A stretch of 64,000 nucleotides of DNA from contig NZ_JADKPZ010000009.1 of assembly GCF_016106035.1 (NCBI RefSeq), positions 31,241 through 95,240 on the forward strand, in the 5' to 3' direction. Below are positions 1-8,470 of the stretch, piece by piece. The notes below the pieces were generated by a model, which saw only the letters and a list, made by a program, of their open reading frames with translations, did not search any database and was not told the origin of the DNA. The translations under genes were made by a program, and so were the position numbers. Each line of letters begins with the position of its first letter. The first letter of the stretch is position 1. This DNA is from Arcobacter vandammei. GTDB taxonomy: Bacteria; Campylobacterota; Campylobacteria; Campylobacterales; Arcobacteraceae.

Positions 1-257
1 ATGAAAAAGTAGAAGTTTATAACTACTCAAACGAAGGAGTTTTAAGCTGGTATGATTTTGCAAAAGAGATTATGAAAATGGCAAAAATAGATTGTAAAAT
101 AAATCCAATAGAAACATATCAATACCCAACACCAGCAACAAGACCACACTATTCACTTTTAAATAAAGCAAAAATAAAATCAAAGTTTAATATAGAAATA
201 CCATACTGGAAAGATGGGCTTGATGATTGCTTAAAAAGATTAAATGAAAGAAAATAA
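1..257 (+). CDS. rfbD: dTDP-4-dehydrorhamnose reductase, C-terminal part (partial)
   Basis: The frame is open from base 3 at the window edge, so the 5' part lies outside. About 84 residues are visible, and the end has the RfbD pattern: SWYDFAKEI, then a TPATRPHYSLLNKAK segment and a final short helix with W and L residues. The enzyme reduces the 4-keto sugar to dTDP-L-rhamnose in the cytoplasm, the last step of dTDP-rhamnose synthesis. rfbB follows after 10 bp, which supports the assignment and suggests one operon. An internal ATG at 72 is not the real start because the frame continues upstream with matching sequence. Confidence 0.88.
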   Translation, partial: EKVEVYNYSNEGVLSWYDFAKEIMKMAKIDCKINPIETYQYPTPATRPHYSLLNKAKIKSKFNIEIPYWKDGLDDCLKRLNERK

Positions 258-267
258 GGAAATAAAA

Positions 268-1422
268 ATGTTTAATAACAATAATAAAACAATACTAGTT
301 ACTGGATGTGCTGGATTTATTGGATCTAACTTTGTACCATATTTTTTGGATAAATATCCAAACTATAATCTTGTAAATATAGATTTGCTTACATATGCTG
401 GTGATTTAGAAAACCTAAAAGAGGTTGAAAATAATCCAAATTATAAGTTTATAAAAGGTGATATTTGTAATCGTGAATTAGTAGAATATATTTTTACTGA
501 ATTTGATATACAAGGTGTAATTCACTTTGCAGCTGAAAGCCATGTAGATAACTCAATCAAAAACCCAGGAGTATTTGTACAAACAAATGTACAAGGAACA
601 TTTACTTTGCTTGATGTTGCTTATAAATATTGGATGGATAAACCATTTGTTTATAAACAAATGGTAGGGTTTGGAAATAAGGATTTAGGAGATAGTAATT
701 TACCAAATCCCAAATCCCAAATTCTAACTCCTCGTTTTCATCATATCTCAACAGATGAAGTATATGGAACTCTATCAGATGACCCACTTGATTTGTTTAC
801 AGAAACTACTCCTTATGCTCCAAACTCTCCATATAGTGCAAGTAAAGCATCTAGTGATATGATAGTAAGAAGCTATCAAGAGACTTATGGTCTTAATACA
901 GTTATTACAAACTGCTCAAATAACTATGGACCAAAACAACATGATGAAAAACTAATTCCTACAATTATAAGAAATGCTCTAAAAGGAAATAAAATTCCAA
1001 TATATGGAGATGGAAAAAATATTAGAGATTGGTTATATGTACTTGACCACTGCAAAGGTATAGATTTAGTTTACCATACAGGAAATAGTGGAGAAGTGTA
1101 TAATATTGGTGGAAGAAATGAAAGAACAAATCTTCAAATAGTAAACAGTATTTGTGAAATACTTGATAGAGAAGTTCCAATAGGAACTAAGAATTTATTC
1201 TTAGCAAAAGAAAAAGCTAAGGCTGAAGCCTTAGTTCCAAATATAAAAAGTTATAAAGAACTAATCACTTTTGTAGAAGATAGAGCAGGACACGATAGAA
1301 GATATGCAATAGATGCAACAAAGCTTGAAAATGAACTTGGATGGAAAGCAGATGAGAACTTTGATAGTGGGATTGTTAAAACTATTGAGTGGTATTTAAA
1401 GAAGTATAAGGAGGTGATATAA
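268..1422 (+). CDS. rfbB: dTDP-glucose 4,6-dehydratase with two in-frame insertions
   Basis: Short-chain dehydrogenase-type sugar nucleotide enzyme converting dTDP-glucose to dTDP-4-keto-6-deoxyglucose. It shows the Rossmann glycine motif G13-x2-G16-x2-G19, the STDEVYG catalytic motif and a YSASK (YxxxK) motif. I chose the ATG at 268 over the in-frame ATG at 244 because AAGGA lies 7 bases before it; 244 would also overlap rfbD. At 384 residues it is longer than the usual 340-355. The excess comes from two insertions absent from the family pattern, one just before the RFHHISTDEVYG segment and a 20-residue one between REVP and NIKSYKELITFV. Both stay in frame, so the gene may still work, but this is not proven. 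Confidence 0.93.
   Translation: MFNNNNKTILVTGCAGFIGSNFVPYFLDKYPNYNLVNIDLLTYAGDLENLKEVENNPNYKFIKGDICNRELVEYIFTEFDIQGVIHFAAESHVDNSIKNPGVFVQTNVQGTFTLLDVAYKYWMDKPFVYKQMVGFGNKDLGDSNLPNPKSQILTPRFHHISTDEVYGTLSDDPLDLFTETTPYAPNSPYSASKASSDMIVRSYQETYGLNTVITNCSNNYGPKQHDEKLIPTIIRNALKGNKIPIYGDGKNIRDWLYVLDHCKGIDLVYHTGNSGEVYNIGGRNERTNLQIVNSICEILDREVPIGTKNLFLAKEKAKAEALVPNIKSYKELITFVEDRAGHDRRYAIDATKLENELGWKADENFDSGIVKTIEWYLKKYKEVI
661..732 (+). repeat. In-frame repeat-like insertion 1 in rfbB
   Basis: The stretch has a tandem 7-bp unit (CCAAATC, CCAAATC, CCAAATT at 703-723). At the other end it has GGGTTTGG and GGATTTAGG, which are imperfect inverted partners of those units. It encodes roughly 25 residues where RfbB proteins normally have only a few before RFHHISTDEVYG. 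Exact borders cannot be set without an uninterrupted relative. It looks like a small interspersed palindromic repeat that landed in the coding sequence. Confidence 0.6.
1173..1240 (+). repeat. 60-bp palindromic insertion 2 in rfbB, flanked by 8-bp direct repeat
   Basis: AGTTCCAA occurs at 1173-1180 and again at 1233-1240. Between them is a nested palindrome: GGAA/TTCC outside (1183-1186, 1235-1238) enclosing two hairpins, CTAAGAAT/ATTCTTAG (1187-1204) and CTAAGGC/GCCTTAG (1217-1234). Removing 60 bp restores REVP joined to NIKSYKELITFV, the expected rfbB sequence. This fits a non-autonomous mobile repeat with target duplication. Confidence 0.75.
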
Positions 1423-1424
1423 TA

Positions 1425-2270
1425 ATGAAGAAAGATATAAAATGCACAATAATAGTATCTGTTTATAAAGATACAGATAGTTTAGATTTAATTTTAGAGT
1501 CTTTATCAAAGCAAACAATGATTCCAAATGAAGTAATAGTATCAGAAGATTGTGAAAGTGGCGAGATGAGAAATTATGTACAAATTGCAAGAGAAAAATA
1601 TAAAAATCTTGATATTACACATCTATTTCAAAAAGATGATGGTTGGAGAAAAAATAAAGCATTAAATAGGGCAATATCTTCTTCAAAGTATGAATATTTA
1701 ATATTTATTGATGGAGATTGTGTTCCATATGATAATTTTATAGAATGGCATTTAAAATTAGCTTCACAAAATAATGTTTTATGTGGGAGAAGAAGTGAAC
1801 CAGGAGAGTATATATCAAATAAAATAAGAGATAGAAATATAACAGTTGAAAATTATAGAAAAAATTATCTAAAATTATTTTTTGAATATAAAAATGATAA
1901 AGATTCAAAACATTATGATGCTGGAATATTTATAAATCCAAAATCTTTATTTGGAAAAATATTAAAAAATAAGAGAGATAAAAATTCTCATATAGTTGGT
2001 TGTAATTTTTCTTGTTTTAAAGTAGATTTAGAAAAAATTAATGGCTTTGATGAAGATTTTATAATGCCTACTACAGGAGAAGATACTGATATTGAACGAA
2101 GAATGAGAATTTGTGGAATTGAAATGAAAAGTTGTAGAAATGCTGCTATTATTGTTCATTTATATCATCAAAAAGTTTTTAATGATGAGATTTCAAGACA
2201 AACCTTAGAACTTATGAATTCTAAGGGAAATGAATATATATGTAAAAAAGGCTTAGTAAAATATGAATAA
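1425..2270 (+). CDS. Family 2 glycosyltransferase
   Basis: GT-A fold transferase of 281 residues. The N-terminal pattern is TIIVSVYKD, the nucleotide-binding DxD is D96-G-D98, and a later GEDTDIERR segment resembles the C-terminal domain of galactosyltransferase-type GT2 enzymes. No membrane segment is seen, so it is probably cytoplasmic or peripheral. A very strong Shine-Dalgarno, AAGGAGGTGAT, precedes the ATG. It follows rfbB by 2 bp and overlaps the next gene by 8 bp, so it is in the rhamnose operon. Donor and acceptor are not predictable from sequence alone. Confidence 0.85.
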   Translation: MKKDIKCTIIVSVYKDTDSLDLILESLSKQTMIPNEVIVSEDCESGEMRNYVQIAREKYKNLDITHLFQKDDGWRKNKALNRAISSSKYEYLIFIDGDCVPYDNFIEWHLKLASQNNVLCGRRSEPGEYISNKIRDRNITVENYRKNYLKLFFEYKNDKDSKHYDAGIFINPKSLFGKILKNKRDKNSHIVGCNFSCFKVDLEKINGFDEDFIMPTTGEDTDIERRMRICGIEMKSCRNAAIIVHLYHQKVFNDEISRQTLELMNSKGNEYICKKGLVKYE

Positions 2271-3405
2271 AAGATTTGTAACTCTATTTGAAAAGATTCA
2301 AAATATTCATTTGACAAAGGATGTAGGTCAAATCCCATATTTAATGTACAAAAAATTTAACTATGAATCTGTAATTGTTGGTCATAAAATTGATAAGAAT
2401 TATCCATATTTAGAATCAGAGTGTGATGGGGGGGTAAAATTAAGTTTACTGCCAAAATTAAAGATAGGTAGAATTTCCTTAAGTATAGTTTTTTATTTAA
2501 TTTTAAATGCAAAAAGAATAGATGTTTTAAATTTATATCATCATAGAACTAATACATATTTTTATATTTGGTTATATAAAAAACTTAACTCTAAAGGAAT
2601 TGTATATTTAAAATCAGATTTAGTATTTGAGGGACTTAATAAGTGGCAATCATTTGTTAGTCCAAAATATAAGATAAGAAACTATTTTTTAAATAAAACT
2701 ATAAAAGATACTGATATTATCTCTTTTGAAACCTATCAATCCTTTAATCTAGCAAATCAACTATATAATCAATATGTGAATAAATTATTATATTTACAAA
2801 ATGGATTTAATATAAATGATGCATATAAATACTCCAAACCAAATCCTTATGAATTAAAAGAAAATTTAATTATTACTGTAGGTAGAATAGGAACTTACGA
2901 AAAAAATAATGAACTTTTACTTGAAGCAGTTAGTAAGATAGATTTAAAAGATTGGAAAGTTTATTTAATTGGTCCAATAGAAAATGATTTTATTCAATAT
3001 ATAGATAAATATTATAAGGCTTATCCACACTTAAAAGATAAAGTTGTTTTTTTAGGAAATATAACTGATAAAAAAGAACTATATAATTATTATAACAAAT
3101 CTAAAATATTTTGTTTAACATCAAGAGATGAAAGTTTTGGGTTGGTTTATACAGAAGCACTTAGTTATGGCAACTTTATTATTTCTACTAATGTTGGTGC
3201 AGTAATTGATGTAACTAATAATTTACGATATGGAACATTAATTGAAAATGAAAAAGATTTATCTATCAAGTTGGAAAAGCTAATTTTAGATGAATCAAAA
3301 TTAAAAAATTTATATAATTCTAGTATAGAATTTGCAAAAATAAATTTTGATTGGTATAGTATTGTAGATAAACTAGAGGAAAAAATTCAAAATGTTAGAA
3401 AATAA
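2263..3405 (+). CDS. Family 4 glycosyltransferase with G7 tract
   Basis: GT-B transferase of 380 residues. The C-terminal donor domain has IITVGRIG, a VYLIGP strand and the E-x7-E motif in SRDESFGLVYTEALSYG. It overlaps both neighbours (8 bp upstream, 14 bp downstream), indicating a tight operon. A run of seven G lies at 2428-2434, encoding Asp-Gly-Gly-Val near residue 57. In this AT-rich genome such a tract is conspicuous, and in related Campylobacter species poly-G tracts in glycan genes cause ON/OFF switching by slippage. In this copy the frame is intact (ON). Confidence 0.85.
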   Translation: MNKRFVTLFEKIQNIHLTKDVGQIPYLMYKKFNYESVIVGHKIDKNYPYLESECDGGVKLSLLPKLKIGRISLSIVFYLILNAKRIDVLNLYHHRTNTYFYIWLYKKLNSKGIVYLKSDLVFEGLNKWQSFVSPKYKIRNYFLNKTIKDTDIISFETYQSFNLANQLYNQYVNKLLYLQNGFNINDAYKYSKPNPYELKENLIITVGRIGTYEKNNELLLEAVSKIDLKDWKVYLIGPIENDFIQYIDKYYKAYPHLKDKVVFLGNITDKKELYNYYNKSKIFCLTSRDESFGLVYTEALSYGNFIISTNVGAVIDVTNNLRYGTLIENEKDLSIKLEKLILDESKLKNLYNSSIEFAKINFDWYSIVDKLEEKIQNVRK

Positions 3406-4525
3406 GATAAAAGTTCTAGTTCAACTAAATCAACTTGGATATGGAGGAACAGAAAAGGCGATTTATACCTTTTTAAAAAATTCAAATACAAAAAAATTTA
3501 TATTTTATATTTATGTAAATTCAGATATTTACTCTCTAAATTATTGGCGGATTAAAGCACTTAAATTATTTTGTAAAAAATATGAAATAAAATTTAAGGA
3601 AAAATATGAAACATCTTTTGCTAGATGGAATGATTTTTCAGAAATATTAGAAGATAAAATATTTGTAGGTAATGGATTTGATGGATTTATTAAAATTATA
3701 GAAAAAATAAAGCCAGATGTAATACATTTTAATAGAGGCGTTTTTAATGATTTTTATACGACAAGAATAGATGAAATTCCAAATGCTATTAAACTTGTTG
3801 AAACTAATATTTTTGGAATAGATTCTAATATATCTTATTTAGAAAGACTTAGTAGTATTTTTTTTGTAAGTAAATGGTTAAGAGATGAAGCAAAATGGAG
3901 TATAAAATATAATTCTAAAATTCTTTATAACCCAATAAATAGAAGAATTACAAATGAAACTTTGCATGAAAAATTTAATATTCCAAAAGATGATATTGTT
4001 TTAGGTAGAATAAGTAGACCAAATTTGGATGATGGAGAATTTATATTTAATATTTTAGAAAAAACTTTAGATAAAAATATTTGGTTTATATCAATTGGTG
4101 CTTCAGAAAATTTTATTAAATTAACAAAAAACAATCCTAAAATTATTAATTTATCTCCAACAGTAGATACTATATATATTGATCAATTTTATAATACACT
4201 AGATATATTACTTCATTTTAGAATAGAAGGTGAAACTTTTGGAATGAATATAGCAGAAGCTATGATTCATGGGAAACCAGTTATTTCTCATATTAGTAAA
4301 AAGGATAATGCTCAATATGAGTTACTTATTTCATATAAAGAATGTGGATTTGTAATAAATTTAGATATTGATGAATATGTTAATAAACTTAAAATTCTTA
4401 TAGAAGATTTAGAAATTAGAGATAGATTTTCAAGAAATGCAGAAATAGTTGCAACTAGTTTATTTTCTGAAGAAAAGGTAACATCTATCTTAGAGAAATA
4501 TTACCAAGATTTATTTACTAATTAA
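3392..4525 (+). CDS. Family 4 glycosyltransferase
   Basis: A 377-residue GT-B protein. The N-terminus has the LNQLGYGGTEKA segment usual for GT4 enzymes that act on glycans. The C-terminal domain holds a diverged E-x7-E motif within EGETFGMNIAEAMIHGKP. Its start overlaps the previous gene by 14 bp. Its 3' end overlaps by 15 bp the end of the convergent gene on the minus strand, so the transcription units collide here with no spacer for a terminator. Specificity unknown; most likely assembles the rhamnose-containing surface glycan. Confidence 0.83.
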   Translation: MLENKIKVLVQLNQLGYGGTEKAIYTFLKNSNTKKFIFYIYVNSDIYSLNYWRIKALKLFCKKYEIKFKEKYETSFARWNDFSEILEDKIFVGNGFDGFIKIIEKIKPDVIHFNRGVFNDFYTTRIDEIPNAIKLVETNIFGIDSNISYLERLSSIFFVSKWLRDEAKWSIKYNSKILYNPINRRITNETLHEKFNIPKDDIVLGRISRPNLDDGEFIFNILEKTLDKNIWFISIGASENFIKLTKNNPKIINLSPTVDTIYIDQFYNTLDILLHFRIEGETFGMNIAEAMIHGKPVISHISKKDNAQYELLISYKECGFVINLDIDEYVNKLKILIEDLEIRDRFSRNAEIVATSLFSEEKVTSILEKYYQDLFTN

Positions 4526-5560
4526 AATATCTTTAATTTCTTCAAACTGCTTTTCACTATCAAAAAATAAGTTAGCTCTATTTTGTCCATTTAAAGCTAA
4601 TTTATTTTTAAACTCACTATTATTTACTAAAAAAGTTAATTTTTCAAACAAATCATTGCTATTCATACTTTCAAACAAAAGCCCAGTTTCTTTATCATCT
4701 ATAATCTCAAGTGGTCCTCCGCTATTGCTTCCTAAAACACAAATGCCACATTTCATAGCTTCAATTAATACTAGCCCAAAAGTTTCTTTTTTTGTAGCAA
4801 GTACAACACAATCTGCAATTTGCATAAAATCTGTTGGATTTGATACAAAATTTGTAAAAATATCATTTGAATATTTTGATTTTAGCTCTTCAAAATATCT
4901 CTCATCCATATAGTGTCCAATAACTAATGCTTTTGCATTTATATTTTTTTTTCTTAATTTTTCGACAGCTTCAAGTACAATATGTTGTCCTTTCGCTTCT
5001 TCAACTCTGCCAACAATGCAAACTATAAATTCATCTTTTATATTTAGTGATTCTTTTAAACTGTTTTTTTCTTCATTTGATAAAAATTTTGGTGTATTCG
5101 CCCCAATATACGAAATTTCTATCTTAGGTCGTATATCTTTTGGTATAAATTTTTCAAGTTGTTCTTTTACAAGATTTGTAACAGCTATTATCATATCAAT
5201 ATTTTTATATAAAAATTTGTGATAAAAATCACTTTTAAATCTTGTCATATGCATATGTCTTGTTTGAACAATTTTTGGTTTTCTTTTTGAAAGTATTTTT
5301 GCTAAAACAACAGTTGGAATATCTTTTGTCCAGTGAAGATGTATAATATCGATTTGTTCTTTATCTATAATTTTTGCAAGTTTAAAAAAACCAAATTTTG
5401 AAAGTTCAAAGTATTCTATTTTCTCGCTATCAAATATATTTTTTAGTTTTGATTCTTTATTTATTACAGCTGGTGAATTTAAATATTTTGTAATATTTTT
5501 CATATATAGTTCTAACCCACCCAAATCAGGTGATAAACAAATTTCTAGTATTTTTTTCAT
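4511..5560 (-). CDS. Family 4 glycosyltransferase
   Basis: A 349-residue GT-B transferase with LSPDLGGLELYMKN near the start, an IVGRVEEAKGQ donor-domain entry and the E-x7-E motif in KKETFGLVLIEAMKCG. It is the only minus-strand gene in the left polysaccharide cluster and converges on the preceding transferase with a 15-bp overlap. A T9 run at 4944-4952 (A9 in the coding strand) is a possible slippage site but is ordinary for this base composition. Upstream, 5561-5669 is the shared divergent promoter region with the next gene. Confidence 0.83.
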   Translation of the reverse strand: MKKILEICLSPDLGGLELYMKNITKYLNSPAVINKESKLKNIFDSEKIEYFELSKFGFFKLAKIIDKEQIDIIHLHWTKDIPTVVLAKILSKRKPKIVQTRHMHMTRFKSDFYHKFLYKNIDMIIAVTNLVKEQLEKFIPKDIRPKIEISYIGANTPKFLSNEEKNSLKESLNIKDEFIVCIVGRVEEAKGQHIVLEAVEKLRKKNINAKALVIGHYMDERYFEELKSKYSNDIFTNFVSNPTDFMQIADCVVLATKKETFGLVLIEAMKCGICVLGSNSGGPLEIIDDKETGLLFESMNSNDLFEKLTFLVNNSEFKNKLALNGQNRANLFFDSEKQFEEIKDILISK

Positions 5561-5669
5561 ATATTGCTTTCTTTAAAAATGGTGTCAATTTTACTTTTAA
5601 TATAGTTAAATTCAAATTAAAAGCAAGATTTCGATAAAATCTACTTTACTATACAAAAAAGGTTTTATT

Positions 5670-6419
5670 TTGCCAAAGTTCAAATATGAGATAAACAAAG
5701 ATTTTACATCTTACAAGGATTTTTTACTAAATATAAAAAACTATTTTCAAAATAGTTCAAACTCTATTCATAAAGCAAGAAATGAGATAAAAGTAATAAA
5801 TCATTTAAATGAAAATTTAGTTGTAAAATCTTTTAAAGTTCCAAATTTTTTAAATAAAATTATTTATACTTTTTTCAAAAATTCAAAGGCAAAAAAATCT
5901 TATGATTATGCATTAAAAATTGGCTCTTTTACCCCAAAACCAATAGGATATATAGAGTTTTATGAAAATTCAACTTTAGATGAAAGCTATTTTGTAAGTG
6001 AGCATTTTGCTTATGATTACACTATACGAGAGCCTCTTTTAGATGAAAATTTTCCAAAGAAAGAGCAGATTTTCAAAGCATTTGCACACTTTTCACACTC
6101 GCTACATGAAAATGAGATTTATCATTTGGATTTTAGTCCAGGGAATATTTTGATAAAAGAGGAAAATGAAGAGTTTATATTTAAAATTGTAGATATAAAT
6201 AGAATGAAATTTAGACCTCTTTGTAATAATTTGCGAATGCAAAATTTTTGTAAACTTTGGGCAAAAGATGAAGATTTAAAAATAATAATCAAAGAGTATG
6301 CAAAAATATCTGGAACAGATGAAAAAATAATGATAGAAAAAGCTTTAAAATATTCACACAAACATAAAGCAAAAATAAATTTCAAAAAAAGAATAAGAGG
6401 ACAAAAAGTTGTTGATTGA
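5670..6419 (+). CDS. LPS core kinase-like protein (WaaP/Kdo kinase fold)
   Basis: A 249-residue protein-kinase-fold protein. The catalytic loop reads IYHLDFSPGNIL (H-x-D-x4-N) and is followed by a metal-binding aspartate in KIVDINRMKF. This pattern belongs to the lipopolysaccharide kinase group, which phosphorylates Kdo or heptose in the LPS inner core on the cytoplasmic side. It starts with TTG, preceded by an AAAAGG ribosome site. It heads the plus-strand core cluster and overlaps the next start by 11 bp. It could also be another small-molecule kinase; the neighbours favour LPS. Confidence 0.72.
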   Translation: MPKFKYEINKDFTSYKDFLLNIKNYFQNSSNSIHKARNEIKVINHLNENLVVKSFKVPNFLNKIIYTFFKNSKAKKSYDYALKIGSFTPKPIGYIEFYENSTLDESYFVSEHFAYDYTIREPLLDENFPKKEQIFKAFAHFSHSLHENEIYHLDFSPGNILIKEENEEFIFKIVDINRMKFRPLCNNLRMQNFCKLWAKDEDLKIIIKEYAKISGTDEKIMIEKALKYSHKHKAKINFKKRIRGQKVVD

Positions 6420-7743
6420 ATCTCAACTTACAGAGTTTAAACAAATCTGGAAAGATGAATACCTAAAAACTATCTGTGCCTTTGCAAATAGTGAAGGTGG
6501 AGTTTTATATATTGGATTTGATGATTTTGGAAATATTGTGGGGCTTGAAAATCTTAAAGAGTTGGTAGAAATATTGCCAAATAAGATAAACAATAGATTA
6601 GGAATTATTGTAGATATTTTTATTGAGAATGGGGATAATAAAGATTTTTTAAAAGTTGTAGTTCAAAAAACTTATGCACCAGTATCTTATAATGGAAAAT
6701 TCTATATAAGAAGTGGGAGCAATACAATAGAGCTAAGCAGTAGCAATCTTACAAATTTTTTACTAAAAAAATATGGTAAAACTTGGGATGATATTGCAGA
6801 AGAGAGATTTAATTTAGATGAAATAGATTTGCAAACAATAAAGAAGTTTAAAAAACTCTCACATGATAGAGTTCCAAATATTGAAAATGAAGATAATTTA
6901 GAAGAGCTTTTAAAAAAACTAAACCTTTTTGATGGAAAATATCTAAAAAGAGCAGCAATTTTACTTTTTGGTAAAAATCCACAAAAATATTTTGTGCAAT
7001 CTCACTCAAAAATAGGAAGATTTTTAAGTGAAACGGAGATACAAAGTAGCGATATTATAGAGGGAAATCTTATAAATCAAGTTGATGAGATTATGGATAT
7101 TTTAAGATTAAAATATTTAAAAGCTTATATCTCTTATGAGGGAGTTCATAGAAGAGAAAAGCTTGAGTATCCTTTTGAAGCTCTAAGAGAAGCCATAATA
7201 AATGCTTTAATTCATAGAGATTATACAAATACTTCAAATTTACAAATCAAAGTTTTTGATGATAAGCTTGTAATGTACAATGGAGCTACTTTAAGTAGTG
7301 AAGTTCCAATAGAAAAATTTGATAAACCACATCCTTCAAAACCATTTAATCCAACAATGGCAAAAATTTTTTATCTATGTGGATTTATAGAAAATTGGGG
7401 AAGAGGTACAAATAATATTATAAACAGATGTTTGGAATATGATTTGCCTAAGCCAACTTTTGAGTATGAATGGGAAGCAGTAGTAACTACATTTTATAAA
7501 ACTACCCAAAAGACTACCCAAAAGACTACCCAAAAGACTACCCAAAAGAGTACAAAAGAGAGAATATTGGAGTTTTTATCTTCAAATAACAAAATGACTA
7601 GAGAAGATTTATCGCTTAATATTGGGGTAACATCAGATACAATAAAACATCATATTGCAAATTTACAAAAAGAGAATAGGTTAAAAAGAGTTGGTGGAAG
7701 AAAAGATGGATTTTGGGAAGTAATAGAAGAAAAAGGAGAATGA
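6409..7743 (+). CDS. AlbA/Schlafen-type ATPase-like regulator with C-terminal winged helix
   Basis: A 444-residue protein. The N-terminal AlbA_2 domain has TEFKQIW, ICAFANSEGGVLYIGFDD and an FYIRSGSNT motif. The middle domain resembles the GHKL-like ATPase domain of this family (EAIINALIHRDY). A KTTQ-repeat linker follows, and the end is a DNA-binding winged helix (TREDLSLNIGVTSDTIKHHIANL). Such proteins are usually annotated as putative transcriptional regulators or RecG-like helicases; true function is unknown. It starts at TTG 6409 with AAGAGG upstream and overlaps the kinase-like gene, oddly placed inside an LPS-core operon, so it may be a later insertion. Confidence 0.8.
   Translation: MLIESQLTEFKQIWKDEYLKTICAFANSEGGVLYIGFDDFGNIVGLENLKELVEILPNKINNRLGIIVDIFIENGDNKDFLKVVVQKTYAPVSYNGKFYIRSGSNTIELSSSNLTNFLLKKYGKTWDDIAEERFNLDEIDLQTIKKFKKLSHDRVPNIENEDNLEELLKKLNLFDGKYLKRAAILLFGKNPQKYFVQSHSKIGRFLSETEIQSSDIIEGNLINQVDEIMDILRLKYLKAYISYEGVHRREKLEYPFEALREAIINALIHRDYTNTSNLQIKVFDDKLVMYNGATLSSEVPIEKFDKPHPSKPFNPTMAKIFYLCGFIENWGRGTNNIINRCLEYDLPKPTFEYEWEAVVTTFYKTTQKTTQKTTQKTTQKSTKERILEFLSSNNKMTREDLSLNIGVTSDTIKHHIANLQKENRLKRVGGRKDGFWEVIEEKGE
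7501..7548 (+). repeat. Four perfect 12-bp tandem repeats
   Basis: The unit ACTACCCAAAAG occurs four times without change and encodes TTQK each time, with a degenerate fifth unit after it. Because 12 is a multiple of 3, copy-number change would alter only the length of the linker between the ATPase-like domain and the winged helix. Confidence 0.95.
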
Positions 7744-7744
7744 T

Positions 7745-8470
7745 TTGTTGATTAGTGTTATGTACCATCATGTAAATAGTGATAGATGTTCAAATGATTT
7801 GGCTATTTTTGAAGAGCATTTAAAATATATAAAAGAGAATTTTGTATCAGTTTTTCCAGCTGAAAAAGTAGAGAAAAACTCTATTTGTCTTACTTTTGAT
7901 GATGCTTATGCTGATTTTTATTTTCTTATTTTTCCACTACTGAAAAAATATAATCTAAAAGCACTTTTAGCAATTCCGTCAAAATATATTTTAGAAGATA
8001 CTGATGAATTGCCAGAAAATAGAATGAATTTTGAGCATAATGATTTGTTTATAAATTATGAAAGAGCAACTTTTTGTACATACAAAGAGCTGAAAGAAAT
8101 GCGTGATAGTGGGCTTGTAGAGTTTGCTTCGCATTCGCATTCACATATAAATTTACTTGAAAATGAAGTGGATTTGGATTTAGAACTAAGAGTTTCACAA
8201 GAGATTTTAGAAGAAAAACTGGGTGTAAAAGTGGATAGTTTTGTATTTCCTTTTGGAAAATATAATCAAAGCATTTTAAAAGAGGCAAAAAAATATTATA
8301 AATATAATTTTAGAATAGGAAATGCAATTCACAAAGATTTCTCTGGAATAAATGGTGCTATTTATAGGGTTGATGGAGATGGATTAAAAAGTGCAGATGA
8401 GATTTTTACACTAAGTAAAATCTTAAAATATAGATTTAAAGCATTTACAAAAAAGTTGAGTAACAAATGA
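7745..8470 (+). CDS. Polysaccharide deacetylase family protein (NodB-like)
   Basis: A 241-residue carbohydrate esterase family 4-type protein. SVMYHHV and the LTFDDAYADF metal/catalytic DD motif are present, followed by SHSHSHINL (H-x3-H type) and a FVFPFGKYN segment. Such enzymes remove acetyl groups from amino sugars in glycans. No signal peptide is evident, so it may act at the cytoplasmic side or on lipid-linked intermediates. The start is TTG with AAGGAG upstream; an adjacent second TTG is equally possible. It sits in the LPS-core run and overlaps the next gene by 4 bp (ATGA). Confidence 0.82.
   Translation: MLISVMYHHVNSDRCSNDLAIFEEHLKYIKENFVSVFPAEKVEKNSICLTFDDAYADFYFLIFPLLKKYNLKALLAIPSKYILEDTDELPENRMNFEHNDLFINYERATFCTYKELKEMRDSGLVEFASHSHSHINLLENEVDLDLELRVSQEILEEKLGVKVDSFVFPFGKYNQSILKEAKKYYKYNFRIGNAIHKDFSGINGAIYRVDGDGLKSADEIFTLSKILKYRFKAFTKKLSNK

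Noticed and set aside
7501..7548. Small CRISPR-like array
   Set aside because: The 12-bp units have no spacers and lie in frame inside a coding sequence.
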